64,000 bases of DNA from JBARKJ01 sp049801375 (GTDB lineage Bacteria; Nitrospirota; JACRHJ01), in assembly GCA_049801375.1 (NCBI GenBank), contig JBARKJ010000002.1, positions 10,324-74,323 of the forward strand. The letters are read 5' to 3'. A program made the position numbers and the translations under genes. The notes under the pieces were generated by a model. It was not told where the DNA came from. It saw nothing but the letters and a program-made list of their open reading frames with translations, and did not search any database. Positions 51,989 to 59,613 of the stretch are shown here, piece after piece (positions within the stretch are counted from its first letter, which is position 1; each line of letters opens with the position of its first letter).

Positions 51989-52170
51989 TTTTTTCTCCCG
52001 GATGATATAGCTTACTATGTCATTTAAATAACTCTATCATCACCTTTTAGCATTGTAAAGCAATATTTATGACTTTAAAACATTATTATGCTTCTATTGG
52101 TATTTGCCTTGTCGCGCCAAGTTCAGGGCGGCAGATGCAATTATATGATGCCTCGCCCGACAATCACCCC

Positions 52171-52200
52171 TTGACAAGTGAACATTAGTTCACCTATACT
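52171..52200 (+). promoter_or_regulatory. SOS-type promoter and operator of the LexA-like/polymerase operon
   Basis: TTGACA (52171-52176), 18 bp, TATACT (52195-52200). The perfect palindrome GTGAAC-ATTA-GTTCAC (52178-52193) fills the spacer, so a bound repressor would block the polymerase. The ATG at 52208 lies about where transcription should begin, which implies a leaderless mRNA. Confidence 0.88.
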
Positions 52201-52207
52201 GTTTTAC

Positions 52208-52801
52208 ATGGGGAACACCGCGAAAGAAAACAGGCTGAAGGCAAGAATCGCCGAAATATCTTCCTTCTATCAGCAGCAGGGCAGGATGCCGAGCTATTCG
52301 GAGATAGGCGTAATGCTTGGGTTTAAGTCCAAGAACGCCGTGTTCAAGCTTGTTGGTAATCTTGAAAAGGCGAATGTACTCCGGAGAGATGAGAAGGGCA
52401 GGCTGATCCCTCTCTCGTTGAAGAATTCCACCAAACTCCTAGGCACTGTCGAGGCAGGATGGCCCTCTCCAGCCGAAGAAGAGCTTCTGGACACTATCTC
52501 GCTCGATGATATGTTGATTGAGAACCCCAGTGCAACTTTTATGCTTAAAGTCTCTGGGGATTCTATGTCCGGCGCGGGAATCCTTCCGGGTGATATGGTC
52601 CTCGTGGATAAGGGCGCTGTGGCAAAGAACGGCGATATCGTAATCGCTGAGGTTGACGGTGAATGGACTATGAAATATCTCCGTCAGAGGGGAGAAAGCG
52701 TAACGCTCGTCCCTGCGAATCCCAACTATAAGCCTATAAAGCCCCAGAAGGAACTTCGCATCGCAGGTGTCGTCACCGCTGTTATAAGGAAATACAAGTA
52801 A
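52208..52801 (+). CDS. LexA-like self-cleaving repressor
   Basis: 197 aa from ATG 52208; a longer frame from 52178 would start inside the operator. Residues 1-65 form a LexA-type winged helix (GRMPSYSEIGVMLGFKSKNA). The C-terminal S24 domain has the A83-G84 cleavage site (VEAGWP), S119 (GDSM) and K156 (TMKYLR). It should repress this operon and be cleaved when RecA filaments form. It lies 18 bp before the polymerase gene, the layout of mobile umuDC-like SOS cassettes. Confidence 0.92.
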   Translation: MGNTAKENRLKARIAEISSFYQQQGRMPSYSEIGVMLGFKSKNAVFKLVGNLEKANVLRRDEKGRLIPLSLKNSTKLLGTVEAGWPSPAEEELLDTISLDDMLIENPSATFMLKVSGDSMSGAGILPGDMVLVDKGAVAKNGDIVIAEVDGEWTMKYLRQRGESVTLVPANPNYKPIKPQKELRIAGVVTAVIRKYK

Positions 52802-52819
52802 GCGACAAAGGTAGTCCCG

Positions 52820-54133
52820 ATGGAAAATCAGCCCCTAACGATAAGTTCATGGCCACAGGCGATACTCCACGTTGATTGCGACGCTTTCTTTGCGTCATGC
52901 GAGCAGGCGCTGCACCCCGAGCTTAAAGGTCGGCCCGTTATCACGGGGAAAGAACGTGGCATTGTCGCCGCCATGAGCTACGAAGCGAAAAGGCGCGGCG
53001 TGACGCGGGCTATGCGGCTCTTTGAGGTCAAGAAGCTCTGCCCCGATGCCGTTATCCTGCCGTCTGACTACGAATCTTACAGCCTATTTTCTATGCGTAT
53101 GTTTGAGATCCTTCGGCGTTTCTCCCCTGATGTTGAAGAGTACTCCATTGACGAGGCTTTTGTCGACCTCACGGGGCTGAGAAGAGCCTACCATGGTTCT
53201 TACGGGTCTATTGCCGAAAAGATACAGCAGACGATCCACAGGGAGCTTGATATTACCGTATCGATCGGCGTGAGCCTATCGAAGGTGCTAGCCAAGGTAG
53301 GCTCAAAGAATAATAAACCACATGGCCTTACGTTAATACCCGGACGCGAAATACATACCTACCTTGAAAAACTACCCATCGAGAGCGTATGGGGTATCGG
53401 CAAGAATACAGCGGCGTATCTGCGCAAGTATGGAATAAAAACGGCCTTGGACTTTGCACGCAGAGACGAGGGCTTTATAACGAAGCGTCTCTCCAAGCCA
53501 TATCAAGGTGTCTGGAATGAGTTAAACGGCCGGAGCGTCTTCCCTGTTACTGTCGAGTCAAAAACGACCTACCAATCCATCTGCAAATCAAGAACATTCA
53601 CACCACCCTCAGGCGATGAATCATTCGTGTACGCCCAACTCTCCAAGAACCTCGAAAACGCTTGTATCAAAGCTCGAAGATACGACCTTGCAGCCAATAG
53701 CCTAATTTTATTCTTGAGGACGAAAGAATTTCGTGACTGCGGCATCGAAATGAAATTAACCAGACCGACAGCGTACCCGGTTGAATTATTCGCCATACTG
53801 AGGGAAGGTTTTACTCAGATATTTAAACGAAATGTTTTATATCGTTCTACCGGGGTGGTTCTTGCGGGCCTCGTTGCCGAGAAGCAAGTTCAATATACGC
53901 TCTTCGATGATGTGACCAAGATAGAGCGTATGGGCAAGATTTATTCTGCGGTAGATGAGATATCAAAGAGGTACGGGAAACACACCATCCAGCACGGCTC
54001 AAGTTTACCTACTAAACTACAGGGACAGCATGAGGGTGAGCGCGGGGATGTGCCTGTGAGGAAAACGGATCTTTTCAAAGGAGAGAGCAAACGGCAGCGG
54101 CTAGGGGTTCCGATGATTCATATTAAGATTTAG
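52820..54133 (+). CDS. Y-family DNA polymerase (DinB/UmuC-like)
   Basis: 437 aa. Catalytic acidic residues are present in HVDCDAFFASCE (D19, D21) and YSIDEAFVDL (D111, E112). The helix-hairpin-helix region VWGIGKNTAAYLRKYGI and a little-finger domain follow. QYTLFDD near residue 380 matches a sliding-clamp binding motif. It copies damaged DNA at low fidelity under SOS control by the upstream repressor. It is closer to DinB in the core, although its pairing with a LexA-like gene is UmuC-like. Confidence 0.93.
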   Translation: MENQPLTISSWPQAILHVDCDAFFASCEQALHPELKGRPVITGKERGIVAAMSYEAKRRGVTRAMRLFEVKKLCPDAVILPSDYESYSLFSMRMFEILRRFSPDVEEYSIDEAFVDLTGLRRAYHGSYGSIAEKIQQTIHRELDITVSIGVSLSKVLAKVGSKNNKPHGLTLIPGREIHTYLEKLPIESVWGIGKNTAAYLRKYGIKTALDFARRDEGFITKRLSKPYQGVWNELNGRSVFPVTVESKTTYQSICKSRTFTPPSGDESFVYAQLSKNLENACIKARRYDLAANSLILFLRTKEFRDCGIEMKLTRPTAYPVELFAILREGFTQIFKRNVLYRSTGVVLAGLVAEKQVQYTLFDDVTKIERMGKIYSAVDEISKRYGKHTIQHGSSLPTKLQGQHEGERGDVPVRKTDLFKGESKRQRLGVPMIHIKI

Positions 54134-54184
54134 TGCGGCGGCTCTATTCAGGGGTAAGGGGGTAATGGGTGGTTATTCTTTCGC

Positions 54185-54210
54185 GACGGAAAGCTTTAGG
54201 GCTTTCCGTC
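54185..54210. terminator. Perfect hairpin after the polymerase gene
   Basis: GACGGAAAGC (54185-54194) pairs with GCTTTCCGTC (54201-54210), loop TTTAGG. An A-run follows on the plus strand rather than a T-run, so it is not a standard terminator for the polymerase transcript. It may act as an mRNA end or block convergent transcription. Confidence 0.5.
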
Positions 54211-54275
54211 AGTAAAAAAAACTCCAAAGGAATCGCTGAGTCCGCAAGGTTCTGTCCTTCACAACTCACCAGCGC

Positions 54276-54614
54276 CTAAAGGATAACCTCAATACCTTTA
54301 CGGTGAATCACATTCAGCAGCGCAAGTGCCGCGCCCGTCGGGCGTTTTGCGCCGCGCTCCAATTGCGATACGTAACCAACCGTTACATTGAGGTAATGGG
54401 CGAAAACCGCCTGACTCATGTGCGCCTGCTCCCGCATCCTACGGATTTCTTCGGCTGTCAGAGGTTCAATTTCGGCTTTATCCTCCACCCCAAGGTGACG
54501 CATCGTCATTTTTTCATACACAGCTTCTTTCAGAATGCCGACGTCCCTCATGTCCTTGGCCGTCTCAAGTAATGCTTGCGTCAAACGGCTGGATTTGTCT
54601 TTTCTTGTCGTCAT
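54276..54614 (-). CDS. XRE-type antitoxin (HigA/NadS-like)
   Basis: 112 aa. The C-terminal HTH (MSQAVFAHYLNVTVGYVSQL) with PLTAEEIRRMRE before it is typical of NadS/HigA antitoxins. Its ATG overlaps the 3' end of the toxin gene by 4 bp. It should bind the toxin and repress the shared promoter. Confidence 0.9.
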   Translation of the reverse strand: MTTRKDKSSRLTQALLETAKDMRDVGILKEAVYEKMTMRHLGVEDKAEIEPLTAEEIRRMREQAHMSQAVFAHYLNVTVGYVSQLERGAKRPTGAALALLNVIHRKGIEVIL

Positions 54615-54979
54615 GGCTGAATCTCCTTCAAAAGACCTTTTTCGATCGCATGTTCGAGGCGCTCTTGTTCTGCCTCAAGCCACGCCGCCCCGATCTCGCG
54701 CAGCGTTTCCAGTTCGTCGACCGCGATGTTGTCTCGTTCGCCTTTCGCAAAGCCGTAGAGGAACACTGCACGATTGCCTGAGCGATAGGCAATGAGCAAC
54801 CGGAATCCCCCTGACCGTCCTTCTCCAGTCCGTGCCACCCGCTGTTTGATGATCCCGCCGCCTAAATCGGCGTCTACAAGCCCGCGCTCTGCTCGTTGAA
54901 TGGCCTCACGTAAGCTCTGGTCTTCAATCCGTTCGCGGCGGGCATAGCGGCCGAACCATTTTGTTTTAAAAAGCTGCAC
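54611..54979 (-). CDS. RelE/HigB-like toxin
   Basis: 122 aa from GTG 54979, with AGGGGA upstream; GTG 54994 would overlap the ribosome site. The sequence (KTKWFGRYARRERI, GGFRLLIAYRSGNRAVFLYG, FAKGERDNI) fits the RelE-related toxin family found upstream of NadS-type antitoxins. Such toxins are usually mRNA interferases. Toxin-first order with a 4-bp overlap fits higBA-type modules. Confidence 0.88.
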   Translation of the reverse strand: MQLFKTKWFGRYARRERIEDQSLREAIQRAERGLVDADLGGGIIKQRVARTGEGRSGGFRLLIAYRSGNRAVFLYGFAKGERDNIAVDELETLREIGAAWLEAEQERLEHAIEKGLLKEIQP

Positions 54980-54990
54980 ATTATCCCCTA

Positions 54991-55020
54991 ACACTATAAA
55001 CTATAGCACTATAAATCATA
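54991..55020 (-). promoter_or_regulatory. Operator/promoter of the toxin-antitoxin operon
   Basis: ACTATAAACTATAGCACTAT contains the palindrome CTATA-AAC-TATAG and a partial repeat of ACTATAAA. It lies immediately upstream of the toxin ribosome site and offers TATA-like -10 sequences. It is a likely antitoxin binding site. Confidence 0.6.
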
Positions 55021-55063
55021 CAGGGCAACCCTTTTTATATGCGACAGTGACTTACCCTCTGAC

Positions 55064-55570
55064 TTATCCATTTTCCCGCGGTGCAGATCCCTTACGCGCG
55101 TGAGAGGGCCGAGCCAGCGAGGATACCAAGAGCGCCACAACTATCCCGATGGATACCTCCGCGAAGCGGTGGAGCGCGATTACCCAAGGCGGACCCGGAC
55201 GACCGCCGACCAGCATTACGATGGCGACGGTCACTCCGGCCAGTCTATAGCTGTCCACGAGCTTCATTAAGAGGCATATCAAGATAGCGACGGTCACGGC
55301 CGCGCCGAAAGCGAATACATTGTGGCCCCATACGGTCACGAACGCTACGGCCACGATTGCGCCGATGGCGGTACCGGCCAGCCGCGTCCAACCAGCGCTG
55401 ATTACGGCGCTCACGTCCGACTGCATGACGACGACGGCGCTTATCGCGGCCCAGTAGCTTTCGGGTAGCCGGAAAAGGCCCGCAAGCCCGAGCGCGGCCA
55501 TGGCGGCAACCCCAGTCATGAGGGCTTGCCCTAAATCCCCTTTTAAGCACCAAAAGGTCTTATTCATCAC
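55064..55570 (-). CDS. FUSC-like small membrane protein
   Basis: 168 aa with five predicted membrane helices. The pattern YWAAISAVVVMQSDVSAVIS, RLAGTAIGAIVA and the terminal HRFAEVSIGIVVALLVS matches the membrane half of FUSC/aromatic-acid exporter proteins. It lacks the cytoplasmic domain of full-length members (over 600 aa), as in the short FUSC_2 subgroup. The substrate is unknown. It is higher in GC than its neighbours. Confidence 0.82.
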   Translation of the reverse strand: MMNKTFWCLKGDLGQALMTGVAAMAALGLAGLFRLPESYWAAISAVVVMQSDVSAVISAGWTRLAGTAIGAIVAVAFVTVWGHNVFAFGAAVTVAILICLLMKLVDSYRLAGVTVAIVMLVGGRPGPPWVIALHRFAEVSIGIVVALLVSSLARPSHARKGSAPRENG

Positions 55571-55888
55571 TTCTTGTATTTCTTTCTGCTGAATAATTAC
55601 ACTAGTTCAAAATTCAATGAATAAATTCGTGGCTTACGTGGCCACTATCCCCGATTACTATACATCAATATATGGCGCTTGTTAAGGACTAAGGGCGGGT
55701 GAAGTCTGTGGACCGCCGTGGTCGACTAATGACTGGTCACAAATGTACAGCTCGCTGGAGCCAGCCGGGGCGGCCAAACCGCTCCGGCAAAAAGACAGAA
55801 GGGCCCAAAGCCTATGAGCCTCGAAGCTGAAGCCTTCTGATATGCTTAGAGTTAAGTGCGATAGGAACCTGAAATCAAAGAGTGCATC
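55571..55888. other. Promoter region of the peptidase-like gene, no gene
   Basis: 318 bp without a supported gene. It includes an AT-rich block next to the FUSC gene and the hairpin at 55764-55788. Confidence 0.5.
55764..55788. repeat. GC-rich palindrome, copy 1
   Basis: GCCGGGGCGG (55764-55773) and CCGCTCCGGC (55779-55788) form a 10-bp stem with one G-T pair, loop CCAAA. It has the same stem as 56741-56765, on the other side of the peptidase-like gene. Confidence 0.8.
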
Positions 55889-56719
55889 ATGATCAACTAC
55901 GGTATTGTCGCTCACGGCGGCGCGGGGTCACCCGACGCTTACTCCAATGGCTGCAAAGCAGCATGTGAAGCTGGATTCCGCCTGCTTGAATCAGGTCAGA
56001 CTTCTCTGGCCACCGTTGTAGAAGCTGTACGCTTGCTCGAAAATGATGAGCGGTTCAATGCTGGCTATGGCTCGGTCCTCCGTATAGACGGGAAGACGAT
56101 TGAAATGGACGCGGCGGTAATGGATTCGACGGGCAACATAGGTATCGTTATAAATGTCCGGCACGTAAAGAACCCAATACTCCTTGCTCAAGCTGTTCTT
56201 AGCACTCCGCACGTAGCCCTTTGCGGACGAGGGGCTGAAAAGTATGCGAAGGAAATCGGCTTCAAACCTTTTTATCGCATTGCAGCCCAATCGGTTAAGA
56301 AGTTTAACAAGATGAAGAAGGCTGTAGAGGTCGGGGAATTCGATGTCTTTTGGACAAAAGACGCCGATACCGTTGGCGCGGTAGCTTTGGACCGAAATGG
56401 CGTTTTTGCACTAGCTACTTCAACGGGTGGCGCGGCGCCCATGATGATCGGGAGGGTTGGGGATACGCCGATGATTGGCTGTGGATTCTTCTGCGGAGAA
56501 CATGGAGCGGTGGCTGTTACGGGGTTGGGAGAAGAGATAATAAGACGGATGCCCGCTAAGGTTGTTCATGATTTATTGACTACCGGACAGACGGAGAGTG
56601 CCTGCCAGAGGGGGGTGGAACTTTTCACCTCAAGGACAGGGATTATTGCTATTTCGAGAGATGGGCATTCGGTTGTGTCCAATACGGGGATGGCAAGTTG
56701 GGCCATTGTATCGGGGTAG
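55889..56719 (+). CDS. Isoaspartyl peptidase/L-asparaginase-family protein
   Basis: 276 aa. Ntn-hydrolase signatures: HGGAG at 9-13, NAGYGSVL at 57-64, EMDAAVMD, and DTVGAVALD with Thr161 as the expected nucleophile after self-cleavage. TSTGGAAPM, GRVGDTPMIGCG and AVTGLGEEIIRR follow. This family removes isoaspartyl linkages from peptides or hydrolyses asparagine. It is slightly shorter than typical (about 300-320 aa) because the pre-nucleophile linker is short. Convergent with the beta-helix gene. Confidence 0.92.
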   Translation: MINYGIVAHGGAGSPDAYSNGCKAACEAGFRLLESGQTSLATVVEAVRLLENDERFNAGYGSVLRIDGKTIEMDAAVMDSTGNIGIVINVRHVKNPILLAQAVLSTPHVALCGRGAEKYAKEIGFKPFYRIAAQSVKKFNKMKKAVEVGEFDVFWTKDADTVGAVALDRNGVFALATSTGGAAPMMIGRVGDTPMIGCGFFCGEHGAVAVTGLGEEIIRRMPAKVVHDLLTTGQTESACQRGVELFTSRTGIIAISRDGHSVVSNTGMASWAIVSG

Positions 56720-56740
56720 GTACGAGAGCCCCAAGAAACC

Positions 56741-56765
56741 GCCGGGGCGGAAAAACCGCCCCGGC
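56741..56765. terminator. GC-rich palindrome, copy 2, between convergent genes
   Basis: A perfect 10-bp stem, GCCGGGGCGG (56741-56750) and CCGCCCCGGC (56756-56765), loop AAAAA. It lies 22 bp after the peptidase-like stop and 20 bp before the beta-helix gene's 3' end, so it could end both transcripts. Confidence 0.7.
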
Positions 56766-56784
56766 CTAAACGACAACCTACCAA

Positions 56785-57807
56785 CTATAGCTTGGGAAGC
56801 TTATCTGGGATATAACAAAAGTCGCCTTGTGAGCAGCATATATATGGTTTATTGTTTACGCAGCCATCGCATTTCCCGTTGCAGATCTCCGTTTTATTAT
56901 TGAAGATCCTGTTCATTAGTTCGAACTTATCCTCCCAGTAGGGTAAATCAATACCCCTTTGGCTGTTGTGATGGATCTGGTTTCTTGCGATTCTTATCCC
57001 TCCCTGTCCTGTCTTGGGCGTAACCGCTAGCCCCTCATCGGCTGGATCATCGCCATGTCCCGATACCATGCCGCATCCATTGGAATATATCACGTTTGCC
57101 TTTATCACGGCATTGGCTACCTCAGTCAGGCCAATCCCGATGATATTGTCGAATACGTTGTTGGCCTCAATGGCTCCTCCACCCCCCGGTTCGAATGAGA
57201 TTCCGGTGGTACAGAGGTATATCTTGTTTCCCCTTACTTCAGGAGAAACATTCTGGCCTATTTTAATGCCCGCTTCACCGAGGGAGTGAATGTCGTTGTC
57301 CTCGACAAGGCAACTTGCGCACTCGATTGATATGCCGTTTCCAAGACTGGATCCGCGGATGTTATTTTTCCTGATTATGGGCTCGGCATTTTTCTGGGCC
57401 CGGACGATATTCATATCGTAGCCGCCAATAATATCGCAACTCTCAAGGAGTAGTTTTCCGCCGACGATGTTAACCGGGCAGTAGTTACGGTAGATACCGT
57501 CGTAGGCAATCCCTAGACTTCTGACAGTCCCGCTGTCAGCGTCAAAACGTATTGTATCGCCCTTGGACGAGATTATGGCAGCGTCTTTATGACCGACGAG
57601 GGTGATTTCGCGTTTATTGATTACCAAGTGCCCCTTAAATAGATCCGGCCCTATCAGGTTTATGGTAAGGCCCGATTTAGCCTTGTTTATGGCCTCTTGG
57701 ATAGCGGTACAGTCGCCATCTACATCTTTGGCGGCTATTGTAATTTCCTTCTTAGGCGCCTTTTTCTGTGCCGTCGCCCGAAAGGCGACGGCAGTTGATT
57801 TCTCCAT
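56785..57807 (-). CDS. Right-handed beta-helix repeat protein
   Basis: 340 aa from ATG 57807, with AAGGAG upstream; a longer frame from 57867 adds 20 residues. The central part (about 75-290) shows the short repeating strands of parallel beta-helices (NNIRGSSLGNGISIECASCL, GIKIGQNVSPEVRGNKIYLC). No signal peptide is visible. The C-terminus has a Cys-rich cluster (CNGKCDGCVNNKPYICC...). Such folds bind or cleave polysaccharides; function here is unknown. Confidence 0.82.
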   Translation of the reverse strand: MEKSTAVAFRATAQKKAPKKEITIAAKDVDGDCTAIQEAINKAKSGLTINLIGPDLFKGHLVINKREITLVGHKDAAIISSKGDTIRFDADSGTVRSLGIAYDGIYRNYCPVNIVGGKLLLESCDIIGGYDMNIVRAQKNAEPIIRKNNIRGSSLGNGISIECASCLVEDNDIHSLGEAGIKIGQNVSPEVRGNKIYLCTTGISFEPGGGGAIEANNVFDNIIGIGLTEVANAVIKANVIYSNGCGMVSGHGDDPADEGLAVTPKTGQGGIRIARNQIHHNSQRGIDLPYWEDKFELMNRIFNNKTEICNGKCDGCVNNKPYICCSQGDFCYIPDKLPKL

Positions 57808-57946
57808 TACTTTCTCCTTACCTATAGATTTAGAAATCCCTACGCTGCTCGTACTCACTTTCGTCATATTTTATCCTTGCACTGAAGTTAGACATATGTC
57901 CTTATCGGATGCGATGAGGGCTCCTTTAAAAACGGTAATATCCGCG

Positions 57947-58162
57947 TTAGTCTGTTTCTGTGTCGTCTTTTATTTTCCTCCAATATATGGTCTTCCCTTG
58001 GTCTGTACAGATAGGGCAGTCAGTGACTCTGCCATTCCGCAAATCGTCTCCTCGGAATATAAGTTGATGTCCGCACTGACTGCATTCGCAGAGCCAAACA
58101 TCCTCGTCCGGTATTGATAGATCTTTATCACAGTTCCCACAAATGCATTGTTCTTTAGCCAT
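57947..58162 (-). CDS. Small zinc-ribbon protein
   Basis: 71 aa from ATG 58162 (AGGAAGG upstream). Cysteines are arranged as CICGNC, CECSQC and CPIC, enough for two zinc sites. It may be a nucleic-acid-binding accessory protein. The DNA upstream of its longer frame partly repeats the leader of the beta-helix gene. Confidence 0.65.
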   Translation of the reverse strand: MAKEQCICGNCDKDLSIPDEDVWLCECSQCGHQLIFRGDDLRNGRVTDCPICTDQGKTIYWRKIKDDTETD

Positions 58163-58554
58163 TTTGGACTTTCCTTCCTGTGTTATTGGACTATAAGATT
58201 TTTCTCTCCACCGTTCGCCTTTGAGGCGACGGTGGTTGACTCCGTTTCTCCTCATGAGATGTTACATATATGTCCCCACCGGTTGCGATGAGACCTCCTT
58301 CAAAACCCGTAAATAATCAGGTTGAGCGACTACCGCATCCTCTCTTCCGTCTTGAATAACTTGTTGTTCCCCGCTTGGCTGTAGGTGCCCAAGTTTAATG
58401 GTTTTTTTCAACCTCCTTCTCAAAATATTCATTATTCCAGTACGACTTAAGCTTCGGAACCAATCGTGATAAAGCATCTTCCAGATTTCTCGCAGTTTCT
58501 TCTGATCCTCATTGCTTACCTCCTGTTGTATGTGTGTTTAGATATCTTCAGTTC
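58163..58554. other. Region with duplicated leader and an uncertain ORF
   Basis: Holds a ~55-bp block (58259-58312) similar to 57889-57940, and upstream of it a block similar to the start of the beta-helix gene (GTCGCC...AAAGGCGA). A minus-strand frame at 58262-58477 (71 aa) has only a weak ribosome site and no recognisable product, so it is not called. Confidence 0.45.
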
Positions 58555-58749
58555 TCAAAGGTCAACATTTGCGTGTCCGCTGGGCGGACAACCCCCCTTC
58601 TTCTTTTTTAGCGCGTTGTTAAATCGGTCTTTGCATCGGTTGTTACAGAATCGTCGCTTCTGATTATGTATCGTCACCAAGAACGTCGAGCGGCATTGTG
58701 GACATACTCTTGGGACCTTTTTTTCTAGCGCACGACTCAACCTGCTCAC
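58555..58749 (-). CDS. Small zinc-finger protein
   Basis: 64 aa, basic. RVCPQCRSTFLVTIHNQKRR followed by FCNNRCKDRF gives a C-x2-C ... C-x3-C finger of the type found in small phage or plasmid proteins. The start is GTG 58749 with only a weak ribosome site. Probably nucleic-acid binding. Confidence 0.55.
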   Translation of the reverse strand: MSRLSRALEKKVPRVCPQCRSTFLVTIHNQKRRFCNNRCKDRFNNALKKKKGGCPPSGHANVDL

Positions 58750-58989
58750 CCCTAATTAAATGGCACATAGGACAATTTCTACACGGTTTGAGGGACAGAT
58801 GCACAGGTGAAGGGTAAAATCGCTACAGGGAAGCCGCAGGCCGCTCGTATAGCATATGACGAGGCATATCCACACTCCAATCACGCCCCACTTTAAACTC
58901 AAGCCCGCAAAGCAGGGTACGACAGCATCGTTTTCAGTAATCATTGCCACCCTAAAGGGCTTAAATCCGAACTCGCGTGTTGACGCGAA
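58750..58989. other. Short intergenic stretch
   Basis: 240 bp. A minus-strand frame of 64 codons (58756-58950) lacks a ribosome site and is not called. Nothing else was recognised. Confidence 0.4.
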
Positions 58990-59613
58990 CTAAATCTGTA
59001 TAAAAACACAATCCTCCGTCAGTATCCTACTCAGCTCCTTTCCCCATGCGGATGGTAATTCGCTTTTGGGTTTACCCGTGGTTGCCCATGTGATGCGTTC
59101 GGCTCGGTAGCGTTTATCTATGAAAGAAAATATACGATTGCTCTCACTGCTGTCTAACAGAATATCGTCCAACTTATGGAGAATAACAACTTCCGCTCCG
59201 TACAAGTCTGACCAGTCTGTTTCCGCAATGACTTGATGGACGTCTATGGGAATTGTTGAGTATCCTTCTGCGATAAGTTTCCGACTTATACAGACACATG
59301 CTTCACGGGCTTTAAGTTCGTTTGAGTAAGATATTATAGCTGTATGAGGCGCGGGTATTATTTGGCTCTCCGCGGCCTTTACGCCCGCGTCGGTAGCAAG
59401 GGCGAAGGTCGCACCTGCGCACGCCGCTCCTCCAAACGCCCGCACGTTAGGCATTAACCACTTGGCCTTTATCAGCCGAAGCTCTTGCTCGCGTGCCTCA
59501 TTCTCCGCCTTCCGTAAATCATAGACACAGTTGCACGCAGGAAATTCAACTACTTTTTCACCAAGCGGACGTGCCTTATAGGCCTTGCCACAGATCGAGC
59601 ACGATTTACCCAT
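58990..59613 (-). CDS. Helicase-loader-like (DnaC/lambda P-like) protein with zinc finger
   Basis: 207 aa. An N-terminal CSICGKAY...PACNC zinc-finger-like motif is followed by a helix and a RecA-like core whose Walker B-type strand reads AEVVILHKLDDILL, then WATTGKP like sensor 1. No Walker A motif is visible, so ATP binding is probably lost. It overlaps the 3' end of the O-like gene by 8 bp, as P follows O in lambdoid phages. A helicase-loading role is inferred from position and fold. Confidence 0.65.
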   Translation of the reverse strand: MGKSCSICGKAYKARPLGEKVVEFPACNCVYDLRKAENEAREQELRLIKAKWLMPNVRAFGGAACAGATFALATDAGVKAAESQIIPAPHTAIISYSNELKAREACVCISRKLIAEGYSTIPIDVHQVIAETDWSDLYGAEVVILHKLDDILLDSSESNRIFSFIDKRYRAERITWATTGKPKSELPSAWGKELSRILTEDCVFIQI

